The notes under the pieces are model-generated. The model was not told where the DNA came from. It ran no database searches and saw only the letters and a program-made list of their open reading frames with translations. From Alphaproteobacteria bacterium (GTDB lineage Bacteria; Pseudomonadota; Alphaproteobacteria; JAUXUR01), in NCBI GenBank assembly GCA_030696155.1, contig JAUYSY010000061.1, forward strand, positions 1-40,889: a stretch of 40,889 nucleotides of DNA, read 5' to 3'. The position numbers and the translations under genes were made by a program. Below are positions 15,800-26,236 of this stretch, in pieces (within the stretch, counting starts at the first letter, position 1; each line of letters starts with the position of its first letter).

Positions 15800-17329
15800 A
15801 TGAAAAAACTATACATTTTATTTGCATTTTTAATTTTTGCAAACCCTTCATACAGCGTTTCACGCTTTGTTACTATTCTAAAAGAAATAGACAAATTTGA
15901 GCATTTTGAACATGAAGCAAATTGCCAAACAATAAAAGAGGGTGAAAAATTTGAAAATCTTGGCAATAAAGAAAAAAATGAATATTTAAATTTGAAAGAA
16001 AAAAAAATAAAAAAAGATGGATCTTTCAATAAACAAATGAATGAATTCATTGAAAGCCTAAGAAATTATGCCGATAAACTTATAAAAAATGAGATATCTG
16101 GATGCGATTTTTTAAAATACCTTCTTAAAACACGATTAAAAAGTTTTGTGTGCAAACCTGCATATCTATTAGAAAACACACAATCATTATTTGATCCAAC
16201 CCTCCCTGTACCATTTAATGGTTTTGTATTTAACGCATGGACAAAGCTATACAGATGCGAAGAATATCGTAAGTTAAACAAAATTGCTTCAAAAGTTAAT
16301 AATAATAGATATGAATTAGTTGTTATTTTAATCAAGAAAACATTTCAATCTCTTTCTATAGAAGAATTAGATGAAGAAGCAATAAAATTTTTACGTGCTT
16401 CGCCTTCTATTTTTGATTTACTCCAAAACAAAACCCTTAGCTTAGGAAATTACGATGAGGCAGGTGGTTATATTAGAGTTCAAACTTATATGCAGCATTT
16501 TACTATTGGTATTAATGATGCCATCAAGAAAATTCAAAACAAAGAAAACTGCCCAAGTTGGAATAAAATAAAAAACATGACCGATTTGTACTTATATGAA
16601 TCACACTTTATTCCTAAAACGAAATTCATTCAATTTAAAGGGCTTGGAACACCTGAAGGTAGCGGCATCGTTTTGAAACTAACTGATTATGAAACAGATG
16701 AATGCCAAGATGATTTACCTTATCCTGATTTCCTTAAAATTCAACCTGAACACCCTTTTCTAGAATCAGAAAGTTTTTTTGATACGCTAGACTTTGATCA
16801 ATTTTCTGATGAAGTTGATATGCCTGAAGAAATAGAACTTAGACCAACTGACAATATCAATAATAATATAATTATCACTGAACACACAAATAGCTCAGAT
16901 GAACAATTAGAAAACATCATTGATCATTCAGAACCTACTGTTAACAATGATATTATCTCCGATAACACGAAAAATCAAATTGCAGATAATGATTATCTTC
17001 TTCCATCTGGCATTCGCAAATTTCATAATCTTATGCCTGAAGCACCCTATTCTCCCCTTAACCTTAAGAAAAAAGATCAAAAATTTGTTGATAGTATTTT
17101 TAACTCTAAAACGTCGCACACAATAAGTTATGGTGAATTCAAAAAGTTTTGGAACAAAATGAGCGGTCAAATTATTGAAGACACTGGATCATCCCACAAA
17201 CAATTAATCGGCCCCAACGGAGACGCTCTTTATGGAGTTTCAGCCCATAATGATGCACATACTTATGGCAAAAAAACGATTAAATATTTTCGTGCAGCGC
17301 TTTATTATATTGGGTGCAGACCTAGCTAA
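15800..17329 (+). CDS. Secreted protein with C-terminal HicA-like domain, paralog C
   Basis: Third paralog (509 aa). It has a signal peptide (MKKLYILFAFLIFANPSYS), VSRFVTILKEIDKFEHFE, and a lysine-rich insertion relative to A and B. The central module shows LRASPSIFDLLQNKT, YDEAGGYIRVQTYMQHF, YLYESHFIPKTKF and DDLPYPDFLKIQPEHPF; the acidic linker follows and the HicA-like tail is residues 436-509 with His466 in GSSH. Comparing the last 74 codons with paralog A by hand gives about 18 synonymous and 3 amino-acid changes, so the tail is under strong purifying selection. Its stop codon is TAA where A and B have TGA, because repeat R3 begins there; the 3' hairpin of A and B is absent. Ribosome-binding site AAAGGAAA. 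Confidence 0.7.
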   Translation: MKKLYILFAFLIFANPSYSVSRFVTILKEIDKFEHFEHEANCQTIKEGEKFENLGNKEKNEYLNLKEKKIKKDGSFNKQMNEFIESLRNYADKLIKNEISGCDFLKYLLKTRLKSFVCKPAYLLENTQSLFDPTLPVPFNGFVFNAWTKLYRCEEYRKLNKIASKVNNNRYELVVILIKKTFQSLSIEELDEEAIKFLRASPSIFDLLQNKTLSLGNYDEAGGYIRVQTYMQHFTIGINDAIKKIQNKENCPSWNKIKNMTDLYLYESHFIPKTKFIQFKGLGTPEGSGIVLKLTDYETDECQDDLPYPDFLKIQPEHPFLESESFFDTLDFDQFSDEVDMPEEIELRPTDNINNNIIITEHTNSSDEQLENIIDHSEPTVNNDIISDNTKNQIADNDYLLPSGIRKFHNLMPEAPYSPLNLKKKDQKFVDSIFNSKTSHTISYGEFKKFWNKMSGQIIEDTGSSHKQLIGPNGDALYGVSAHNDAHTYGKKTIKYFRAALYYIGCRPS

Positions 17330-17330
17330 T

Positions 17331-17453
17331 AAAACTACCCATCCTATGGTCAAATTCGTCGTCAGGGCTTTGCTTCCGATACTCATGTACAAAAAGGTAC
17401 ACTCCGTTCCGGTTCTCGTCCTTTCTAGACTTTGCCTCATAATCGCTGCAGCT
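17331..17453. repeat. Dispersed repeat R3, complete copy b
   Basis: Starts AAAACTACCCATCCTATGG directly after the stop of paralog C and ends near AATCGCTGCAGC. It is homologous over its length to the reverse complement of 5415-5539; shared landmarks are CAAATTCGTCGTCAGG, ACTCATGTAC, CTCCGTTCCGGTTCTC and CTTTCTAGACTTTG. The left-end sequence is the inverted counterpart of the right end in copy a. It is non-coding. Confidence 0.8.
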
Positions 17454-17490
17454 ATATAATTCAAGGCGTTGAAAAGCGCCTTAATTAATC

Positions 17491-17577
17491 CTAACGAATC
17501 ATACTAGCAATTGCGTCGTTGACCCTATCCAGCATTAACGACGCATTACTTACAAAAGAAAAACATATTTTTCCCAT
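17491..17577 (-). CDS. Possible small ORF, 28 aa, divergent from hscA
   Basis: An ATG at 17577 opens a 28-codon frame with an AAGGG Shine-Dalgarno 8 bases upstream. It ends TAG at 17491 and is followed by a 6-bp GC-rich stem-loop (AAGGCG..CGCCTT, 17463-17482). The C-terminal half (LMLDRVNDAIASMIR) would be an amphipathic helix. I recognise no family. It could instead be the 3' end of a lost gene, since the surrounding 170 bp (17454-17624) hold nothing else. Low confidence. Confidence 0.3.
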   Translation of the reverse strand: MGKICFSFVSNASLMLDRVNDAIASMIR

Positions 17578-17651
17578 AATTAACCCTTCAAAAAACAAAT
17601 TTAATAAGCATATATTAAGTCAGTTTGTTTATATGTTTAATAGGACTAAAA

Positions 17652-19478
17652 ATGCTTCTGCAAATCACAGAACCTAAGGGAAAAAACCAAGAAATTCCTG
17701 AATACCTGACAAAAGCCATCGGCATTGATTTGGGGACGACGCATTCTGTGATTGCTTATGTAAAAGAGGGTGTACCTGAAATTATTCCATCCCAAGAAGG
17801 CAAACCCTTAATTCCTTCTGTTGTTGCCTATCAAAACAATGAAGTTCTTTCAGGCGATGAAATTTTAGATCTTCAAACGAATGTTGTACGTTCTATCAAA
17901 CGCCTAATGGGGCGTGGCCTTGATGATATCCAAACACTTCAAGGCATCATGCCTTATGAATTTCAAAAAGATCAAGACAATCAATCCCTTTTGCGTTTAA
18001 ACATTGATGGACAATTAAAAACTGCCATTGAAATATCCGCCGATCTTCTTAAAAAACTAAAACGTGATGCTGAAGCATATCTGGGGCATCCCGTAACGCA
18101 AGCGGTTATCACGGTTCCAGCTTATTTTGACGAAGCTCAACGCGCTGCCACCAAAGATGCTGCACGCCTTGCAGGACTCGACGTATTGCGTCTTTTAAGC
18201 GAGCCAACAGCCGCCGCCCTCGCCTATGGACTCGATCAAAACAAAGAAGGTGTTTATGCGATTTATGATTTAGGGGGTGGAACGTTTGATATCTCAATCC
18301 TGAAACTTGAAAAAGGTGTCTTTCGCGTTTTAGCAAGTGGTGGCAATGCACAATTAGGCGGCGATGATATCGATCTTTTAATCGTTGATGATTATATAAA
18401 AAAACAAAATAAATCAATTGAATCACAGCAAGATCTTAAGAAATTACTTCAACTTGCAAAAAAATTAAAAGAAGCATTAACCGAAAATGAAACAGCAGGT
18501 TTTGAAGATTATACTTTAACCAAAACTGCGTTTAATACTCTAATCGAACCCATAACAAACCAAACAATCACTCTATTCAAACAAACACTTAAAGATGCTC
18601 AACTGCAAGCCAATGATCTCAATGGCATTGTTTTAGTAGGCGGTTCCACACGCATTCCTTACATATCCGAAAGCCTAGAACAAGCTTTCAACCAAAAACC
18701 ACTCGCTGATCTGAACCCTGATGAAATTGTAGCCTTAGGGGCTGCCATTCAAGCCCATGGGTTAACAGAAGGGGCAAATCATCTTTTACTCGATATCATT
18801 CCATTATCCTTAGGCATTGAAACAATGGGCGGATTGGTTGAAAAAATTATCGATCGCAATTCGCCAATTCCGACCGCCAAAATGCAAGAATTCACAACCT
18901 ATGTTGATGGCCAAACGGCTATGTCTTTACATATTGTTCAAGGTGAACGCGAACTCGCGAAGGATTGCAGGTCGCTCGGCCATTTCGAATTTAAAAACAT
19001 TCCACCCATGAGCGCCACCATGCCACGCATCCAAATTACCTTCATGGTCGATGCTGACGGGTTATTAATCGTTTCAGCCCATGAAGAAACAACAGGCGCT
19101 AAACAAGAAATCGTCATTAAACCCTCTTATGGTTTAGATGAAACTGAAATTACGCAAATGCTATATGATTCCATCAATCATGGTGAAGATGATTTAAATC
19201 AACGTTTTTTGATTGAACTTAAAGTGGAAGCACAATCTGTTCTGACAGCTTTAGAAAAAGCATTGATTGCGGATAAAGATGTCTTAACAAATGATGAAAA
19301 AAATGAGATAGTACTGGCAGCAGAAAAACTCACGTTTTTACTTGATAGTTCAAATCGTGACGACATTCAATTAGCCCTTACATTATTAGAGGAAAAAGCC
19401 AAGCCTTTTGTTGAAAAAAGGTTAAATAAAGCGCTTTCTTCCTCGATAAAAGGTATTTCAATTGATCAATTTAAATAA
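17652..19478 (+). CDS. hscA: Fe-S assembly Hsp70 chaperone HscA
   Basis: HscA is the specialised Hsp70 that, with HscB, releases the nascent Fe-S cluster from IscU. Hsp70 signatures are all present: GIDLGTTHS (24-32), [10 protein letters not shown] (155-164), [10 protein letters not shown] (184-193), DLGGGTFD (206-213) and VGGSTRIP. At 608 aa, with the LLQITEP start and no acidic DnaK tail, it matches HscA rather than DnaK. ATG at 17652 is chosen because AGGA lies 6 bases upstream; an upstream in-frame TTG lacks this. It heads hscA-fdx-iscX-mnmA (gaps 14, 1 and 6 bp). iscS, iscU, iscA and hscB are not upstream; the HicA-like array takes that place. Confidence 0.95.
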   Translation: MLLQITEPKGKNQEIPEYLTKAIGIDLGTTHSVIAYVKEGVPEIIPSQEGKPLIPSVVAYQNNEVLSGDEILDLQTNVVRSIKRLMGRGLDDIQTLQGIMPYEFQKDQDNQSLLRLNIDGQLKTAIEISADLLKKLKRDAEAYLGHPVTQAVITVPAYFDEAQRAATKDAARLAGLDVLRLLSEPTAAALAYGLDQNKEGVYAIYDLGGGTFDISILKLEKGVFRVLASGGNAQLGGDDIDLLIVDDYIKKQNKSIESQQDLKKLLQLAKKLKEALTENETAGFEDYTLTKTAFNTLIEPITNQTITLFKQTLKDAQLQANDLNGIVLVGGSTRIPYISESLEQAFNQKPLADLNPDEIVALGAAIQAHGLTEGANHLLLDIIPLSLGIETMGGLVEKIIDRNSPIPTAKMQEFTTYVDGQTAMSLHIVQGERELAKDCRSLGHFEFKNIPPMSATMPRIQITFMVDADGLLIVSAHEETTGAKQEIVIKPSYGLDETEITQMLYDSINHGEDDLNQRFLIELKVEAQSVLTALEKALIADKDVLTNDEKNEIVLAAEKLTFLLDSSNRDDIQLALTLLEEKAKPFVEKRLNKALSSSIKGISIDQFK

Positions 19479-19492
19479 TTTCGGAGAATTAA

Positions 19493-19828
19493 ATGGCAAA
19501 AATGGTTTTTATAGATGCAGATGGCACTAAAAAAGAAGTAGAAGCACCTCTTGGTCTATCTGTTCTTGAAATTGCTCATCGTAACATGGTTGACATTGAA
19601 GGTGCTTGCGATGGATCCTTGGCGTGCTCGACCTGCCATGTCATCGTTGAAGGTGATTATTTCAAGAAATTAGAACCTGCTTCAGAAGATGAAGAAGATA
19701 TGCTTGATCTTGCTTTTGGGCTTACCCATACGTCGCGTTTAGGATGCCAAATCATCATGAGCGAAGAACTCGATGGTCTTACAGTGCGCTTGCCCAATGC
19801 AACACGTAATATGATGGTTGATAAATAA
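19493..19828 (+). CDS. fdx: [2Fe-2S] ferredoxin of the ISC system
   Basis: An adrenodoxin-type ferredoxin (111 aa) that supplies electrons for Fe-S cluster assembly on IscU. The cluster ligands are clear: C39-x5-C45-x2-C48 in [14 protein letters not shown] and C85 in RLGCQI. The [11 protein letters not shown] acidic helix is the partner-binding face conserved in ISC ferredoxins. It follows hscA by 14 bp with GGAG as ribosome-binding site, and its stop is one base from the iscX start. Confidence 0.96.
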   Translation: MAKMVFIDADGTKKEVEAPLGLSVLEIAHRNMVDIEGACDGSLACSTCHVIVEGDYFKKLEPASEDEEDMLDLAFGLTHTSRLGCQIIMSEELDGLTVRLPNATRNMMVDK

Positions 19829-19829
19829 A

Positions 19830-20036
19830 ATGGCCCCTAATCTTCGTTGGACAGATTCGCGTTATATCGCCATCGCCTTGGATGAGAAATTCCCTAATAC
19901 AGACATCCTGTCCATTCGTTTTACTGATCTTAAACAATGGGTTACCGAATTAGACGGATTTTCTGACGACGCCACAAAATGCAACGAAAAAATTCTTGAA
20001 GCCATTCAAATGACTTGGCTCGATGAGCGCGATTAA
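19830..20036 (+). CDS. iscX: Fe-S assembly adaptor IscX
   Basis: IscX (68 aa) is a small acidic protein that binds IscS and iron and modulates Fe-S assembly. The sequence keeps the family hallmarks LRWTDSRYIAIAL, SIRFTDLKQWV, and NEKILEAIQMTWLDE. The ATG at 19830 is used, one base after the ferredoxin stop, rather than a TTG four codons upstream that overlaps that gene. IscX is common in gammaproteobacteria and some Holosporales-like genomes, and its place after fdx is the classical isc order. Confidence 0.95.
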   Translation: MAPNLRWTDSRYIAIALDEKFPNTDILSIRFTDLKQWVTELDGFSDDATKCNEKILEAIQMTWLDERD

Positions 20037-20042
20037 GGAAAA

Positions 20043-21161
20043 ATGATGAACCACCCTCTTAATTCCTTAGGTATCACCAAACCCATTTCTGAAACACGTG
20101 TTGTTGTTGCCATGTCCGGTGGTGTTGATAGCTCCGTCGTTGCAGCATTACTAAAGCACGAAGGCTACCAAGTCGTTGGCATTACGTTGCAACTTTATGA
20201 TGAAGGTCAAGTAGGTCAAAAAAAAGGCACTTGTTGCGCAGGTCTTGATATTTATGACGCCAAACAGGTCGCCCAAAATCTTAACATTCCGCATTATGTT
20301 CTTGATTATCAAAAGAATTTCAAGAAAGACGTCATTGATCCTTTTGTCGATTCATATCTACAAGGACAAACACCCATTCCTTGCGTCAGATGCAATCAAA
20401 CCGTTAAATTCCGCGATCTTTTTACATTTGCCAAAGATTTAAATGCCGATGTCATGGCAACTGGCCATTATGTGAGACGTCTTGAAATCGATGGAAAACC
20501 AACTTTGCATGCAGGCACAGACCCAACACGGGATCAGAGCTTTTTCTTATTTGCAACAACGCAAGAACAATTAGAATTCCTCCGTTTTCCATTAGGGGCG
20601 TTCGACAAAGTACAAACCCGACAAATGGCTGAACAATGGGGCCTTGTTGTCGCTGAAAAGCCTGACAGCCAGGATATTTGCTTTGTCCCAAACGGATCCT
20701 ACGCACGCGTTGTTGAGAAATTACGCCCCGGCACGTTAGAGCCCGGTAATATCGTTGATCAACAAGGCAATATTTTAGCGCAACATAAAGGCATTATTCA
20801 TTACACCATAGGACAACGCAAAGGCCTTGAAATTGGCGGCCTTAAAGACCCGCTTTATGTCGTAAAACTTGATCCGATAAAACATGAGGTCATTGTTGGA
20901 CCGAAAGAGGCTTTGGCTTGTACCGAAATTAACATTATTGAACCCAATTGGCTAATTGATCCCGCAACTATTAACGGGCAATTTATGGTTAAATTTAGAT
21001 CTACGCAACCTGCGATTCCAGCTGTAATTATTCCCGTTGACAAGACACGCGCAACCATCCATTTCGCAGAGGCACAATATGGTGTGGCCTCAGGTCAAGC
21101 TTGCGTTATTTATGATCAAGAGCGCGTTTTGGGCGGTGGTTGGATACAGCTGAAGGGGTAA
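20043..21161 (+). CDS. mnmA: tRNA-specific 2-thiouridylase MnmA
   Basis: MnmA adenylates and thiolates U34 of tRNA-Lys, -Glu and -Gln. It has the PP-loop MSGGVDSS (24-31), two catalytic cysteines in CVRCN (C117 as the acceptor equivalent) and DICF (C213), GHYVR (141-145), and [11 protein letters not shown]. At 372 aa, length is normal. ATG 20043 has AGGA just upstream; a second ATG follows immediately. It is 6 bp after iscX, so cluster assembly and sulfur transfer to tRNA are co-expressed, which is sensible because both draw sulfur from a cysteine desulfurase. Confidence 0.96.
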   Translation: MMNHPLNSLGITKPISETRVVVAMSGGVDSSVVAALLKHEGYQVVGITLQLYDEGQVGQKKGTCCAGLDIYDAKQVAQNLNIPHYVLDYQKNFKKDVIDPFVDSYLQGQTPIPCVRCNQTVKFRDLFTFAKDLNADVMATGHYVRRLEIDGKPTLHAGTDPTRDQSFFLFATTQEQLEFLRFPLGAFDKVQTRQMAEQWGLVVAEKPDSQDICFVPNGSYARVVEKLRPGTLEPGNIVDQQGNILAQHKGIIHYTIGQRKGLEIGGLKDPLYVVKLDPIKHEVIVGPKEALACTEINIIEPNWLIDPATINGQFMVKFRSTQPAIPAVIIPVDKTRATIHFAEAQYGVASGQACVIYDQERVLGGGWIQLKG

Positions 21162-21263
21162 TTCCTGTTAATACAATGTATACAGCCTAATTAACTCCAT
21201 TATTTTCTTGGAACCTAAGAGCTCAAAGGACTCAGAAAACGCTACAAATGGACGGCACCCGCC

Positions 21264-21378
21264 TCCTACGTCCCGCGACTTGATCGCGGGATCCATTGTG
21301 AAGGAGGTAAATGAATGGATTTATCGAGACTTTTCAATAGGTTTTATGGATCCCGCGGACAAGCCGCGGGACGTAGGA
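21264..21378. repeat. Paired REP-like palindromes (pair 2)
   Basis: Left arm TCCTACGTCCCGCGACTTG... (21264-21294) and inverted right arm GGATCCCGCGGACAAGCCG... (21348-21378), 53 bases apart. The spacer contains ATTTATCGAGACTTTT, the inverted form of a string in the spacer of pair 4. It occupies most of the mnmA downstream gap; the remaining 21162-21263 shows no other feature. Confidence 0.85.
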
Positions 21379-21434
21379 AGTTTGTAGTATTTTTGAATCA
21401 TTTTACTATAACAACTAATTTCGAAAGAAACCAA

Positions 21435-21620
21435 ATGAACGACACTGACCGCAAAAAAGATCGATTAGCCATTGCCTTACGCGAGAATCTTAAAAAACGT
21501 AAAATTCAACAACATGCAAGAATTAAGAATACATTGATTCCGCCTAACCAAGACATAGATAATGAAAAAAAAGATTTATCTTCAGCTACTATAACTAACG
21601 ATAATAAAAATCCTGAATAA
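21435..21620 (+). CDS. Small basic conserved alphaproteobacterial protein (61 aa)
   Basis: The ATG at 21435 starts MNDTDRKKDRLAIALRENL, followed by KKRKIQQHARIKN; this resembles the short helical, basic (D..RL..ALR.NL.RRK.Q.RA) hypothetical proteins found in many alphaproteobacteria, often beside murA-like or tRNA-related genes. A longer frame from 21315 merely reads through REP pair 2. Its acidic/Asn tail is variable. Ribosome-binding site GAAAG is weak. Function unknown; real gene status is supported by the conserved helical core. Confidence 0.6.
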   Translation: MNDTDRKKDRLAIALRENLKKRKIQQHARIKNTLIPPNQDIDNEKKDLSSATITNDNKNPE

Positions 21621-21746
21621 AAAAGAAATTAAGACAAATATAATTTATTTTCTTTACTAAAAAATATATAAATGATATAAGTACAATTCAAAAACACACA
21701 AAAATATTTTTTAATATACATAATTAAAATAAAGGATTATATAATC

Positions 21747-22505
21747 ATGAAAAAAATCGTTCTAACACTCTCTATTCTTCTTGCATCACCTATATTTAAT
21801 TGCTGTGCTGCAGGCCTCGCACATAGACCAGCAGCGCTTACTTATTTACAAACGCAAGAACATCTTGCACTTGCTCAAAATGATTTTGCGACAACTTTTG
21901 ATAGATTTCAAGCATGTATGACCCTTTTAAATTTTGCAAAACATACAAAAAATCAAGTTATCCCAATCATCTTTACTATCATCGAAGAAAACAACATCAC
22001 AGAAATAAGTAAACATGTAGCACTCAACACCATTTGGCGTGATCGTGAAGCACGCACTACATATCACGATACGTTAATGATTCATTACTTAGATCTTATT
22101 CAAAACTCACCTGATAAATTTATTCGTGTGCTAGCTTTTGATGATCTATTATTTGATCAACAAATTTTGCATCAATATGAACAAATATTACAAGATGCGT
22201 ACAAAAAGCACATTGATGAAGATTTTGATAATTTTGAGCTTAAACTAAAGGCCTATCTTATCTTTGGTGAGTCTTTTCATGAAGCATATAATCAATTTAT
22301 AAATGAATATTGGTTAACGCGAAACAATAATCAAAAACAAGGACTATTGCAAAGAATGATCAACAAATTTGGCGCTGATCATCCATGCCTTCAAGAATTG
22401 GATTCAACTATATTGCCCAATTGGTCCGCTAAATTTTTAAAAATAGCAAACACAGCTGAGGCAAAAAACAAACAAATCTTAGACGATACTATCATTCAAG
22501 ATTAA
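21747..22505 (+). CDS. Secreted hypothetical protein, all-helical (252 aa)
   Basis: I do not recognise this protein. It begins with a Sec signal peptide (MKKIVLTLSILLASPIFNC, then CAAG); the Cys pair could suggest a lipobox, but the spacing is poor. The mature 225 residues look entirely alpha-helical and soluble (long stretches such as QEHLALAQNDFATTFDRFQ). Ribosome-binding site AAAGGA stands about 10 bases before the ATG. A perfect 12-bp inverted repeat follows, at 22531-22561. Its setting among other exported proteins makes a host-interaction role possible, but nothing in the sequence proves it. Confidence 0.65.
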   Translation: MKKIVLTLSILLASPIFNCCAAGLAHRPAALTYLQTQEHLALAQNDFATTFDRFQACMTLLNFAKHTKNQVIPIIFTIIEENNITEISKHVALNTIWRDREARTTYHDTLMIHYLDLIQNSPDKFIRVLAFDDLLFDQQILHQYEQILQDAYKKHIDEDFDNFELKLKAYLIFGESFHEAYNQFINEYWLTRNNNQKQGLLQRMINKFGADHPCLQELDSTILPNWSAKFLKIANTAEAKNKQILDDTIIQD

Positions 22506-22530
22506 ATTTCATTAACACCCTAAAATATTC

Positions 22531-22561
22531 ATGAGTTATAAACACTTGCTTTATAACTCAT
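22531..22561 (+). terminator. Perfect 12-bp stem-loop between secreted protein and Fic remnant
   Basis: ATGAGTTATAAA (22531-22542) pairs exactly with TTTATAACTCAT (22550-22561) around a 7-base loop. There is no T-run on either side. Its right arm overlaps the start codon of the Fic remnant, so it could act as a transcript 3' end for the upstream gene or block translation of the remnant. Confidence 0.45.
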
Positions 22562-22895
22562 GATTTGGAATTGGCAACAAAAAGACTGGCCCAATTTTAC
22601 ATTCGATGCACATCAATTAGATGAAATTGAAGCAAAATTTCAATTTCAATCAGGTGTGTTGTTTGGCACGTTACAACATATTCAAGACAATCATAAAACA
22701 TTTTTTATCACCGAAATCATGAGTGATGAAGCCATTCGTACCTCTGAAATTGAAGGCGAATGTCTTAATCGTGAAAGCGTTCAATCCTCCATACAAGGCA
22801 ATTTTGGTCTTGCCATAAAACCTCAAAAAATGTCGTCTTCAGAATGGGGCATTAGTGAAATGATGATTGATTTGTATAATAGAGCTCTTGCATAA
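22560..22895 (+). pseudogene. Fic-family N-terminal remnant (DUF4172), truncated by IS insertion
   Basis: The first ~105 residues are the N-terminal DUF4172 domain of Fic AMP-transferases: WNWQQKDWPNFTFDA, then the inhibitory-helix motif TSEIEG (61-66) followed by E.LNRESVQSSI. The catalytic FIC core (HPF.(D/E)GNGR) is missing. The last four codons and the stop (RALA, TAA) come from the left end of the IS element at 22882. The start codon lies in a hairpin with no ribosome-binding site, so expression is doubtful. What remains is only an inhibitory/dimerisation segment. Confidence 0.75.
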
Positions 22896-23779
22896 CTGCT
22901 TGAAATGATTAAAATTCAATCAATTTTGGAGAGGTTGAAATGAAATTTGATCAAGTGAAAGAAGAGTCAGAAGAAAATTTTCGTAGATTAACAGGAGGCA
23001 AGCACAAAACATTCGAAGAGATGATAAAAATATTAAGTAAAGCAGAAACCAAAAGAAAAGCGCATGGAGGGAAGCCAAATAAATTGATAATAGAAAATAG
23101 GTTGCTTATGACCTTAGAATATTTGCGAGAATATAGGACATATTTTCATATATCCCGTAGTTATGGAATAAGTGAAAGTACATGTTACAGAAATATACGC
23201 TGGGTTGAGGATACGCTTATAAAAGATAAAAAATTTTCACTACCAGGTCGTAAGGCACTACTTAAAAGTAATATTGAATATGAGCTAGTGTTGATTGACG
23301 CAACTGAAACACCAATTGAACGTCCAAAAAAAAACAAAACCACTTTTATTCATGAAAAAAGAAAAGACATACATTAAAAACTCAGCTTGCAGTAGATAAG
23401 AAAACTAAAGAAATAATTTGCACAAATTTTTCAAATGGAAAGCGTAATGATTTTAGGTTATTTAAGGAATCTCGCGTTCATATCCATCCAAAGACAAAAA
23501 CTCTCACAGATACAGGCTCCCAAGGAATACAAAAGTTGCACAAAATTTCAGATTTACCAAAGAAAAAAACAAAAAAAAATGCGCTAACAAAGCAGGATAA
23601 AAAGAAAAATCGTGAATTATCCAGTGAACGTGTTTTAAATGAAAATGTCATCGGAATAGTTAAAAGATTTAAAATTATTGCTGATCGTTATAGCAACAGA
23701 AGAAAACGATTTGGATTAAGATTCAACTTAATTGCTGGTATTTATAATTTTGAACTTTGATCTGGTTATGCAAGAGCTC
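22882..23779 (+). mobile_element. IS5-family insertion sequence, 898 bp, decayed
   Basis: The element is bounded by GAGCTCTTGCATAAC (22882-22896) and its perfect reverse complement (23765-23779). TAATA precedes the left end and follows the right end, which fits a target duplication of TA or TAATA. It encloses an IS5-type DDE transposase broken by a frameshift and a stop. It is inserted in the Fic remnant. The ends and transposase type match IS5-like elements common in obligate symbionts. Confidence 0.85.
22940..23760 (+). pseudogene. IS5-family transposase, frameshifted
   Basis: The reading frame starts at 22940 after GGAGAGG and encodes the N-terminal helix-turn-helix (YFHISRSYGISESTCYRNI) and first catalytic Asp (LIDATETPIERPKK). 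In the A9 run at 23316-23324, one base appears lost: shifting frame there restores RPKKKQ, then HFYS, and then a TGA where the family has glycine, followed by KKKRHTLKTQ. The second Asp lies in LTDTGSQGI and the Glu in SSERVLNENV, ending LIAGIYNFEL at 23760. Both a frameshift and a nonsense codon must be bridged, so programmed frameshifting alone would not rescue it. Confidence 0.8.
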
Positions 23780-23780
23780 T

Positions 23781-23849
23781 AATATAGGGGTTGCAAGCGC
23801 GAAAGCTTTGGAAAATCATCTCCCCAATCTTAAAAAGTTCATCAAATAG
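23781..23849 (+). pseudogene. LRR-like C-terminal tail beyond the IS element
   Basis: Directly after the right IS end, a 22-codon open stretch reads NIGVASAKALENHLPNLKKF plus two residues and a TAG. The spacing NIG..(G/S)AKAL.N.LPNLKK is that of the 24-residue LRR units in the gene at 26813. Removing the IS with either duplication size joins the Fic remnant to it in frame. It may be the end of an LRR gene fused to a Fic fragment before the IS came in. Confidence 0.4.
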
Positions 23850-23862
23850 GGAATGCTCTAAT

Positions 23863-23891
23863 GACCCCGCGGGACTTGCCGCGGGGCGTAG
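23863..23891. repeat. Single REP-like palindrome
   Basis: GACCCCGCGGGACTTGCCGC followed by GGGGCGTAG is one arm of the REP family, without a partner arm. It stands between the LRR-like tail and the 3' end of katG, where it may end katG transcripts. Confidence 0.65.
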
Positions 23892-23945
23892 ATAGAGTAC
23901 GATTTTCAATAGAAAATACTATAGTAAAGTTTCACAAGAAGTCTA

Positions 23946-26135
<2,190 letters not shown>

Positions 26136-26236
26136 TCACCAATGTTTCCGTGCTCCACGAGCATGATCAGATTATTTCAGATTATTGTAGATTGCTTTGA
26201 GCCATCTCAATATTTAAAATATCGTCTTTATGAGCT

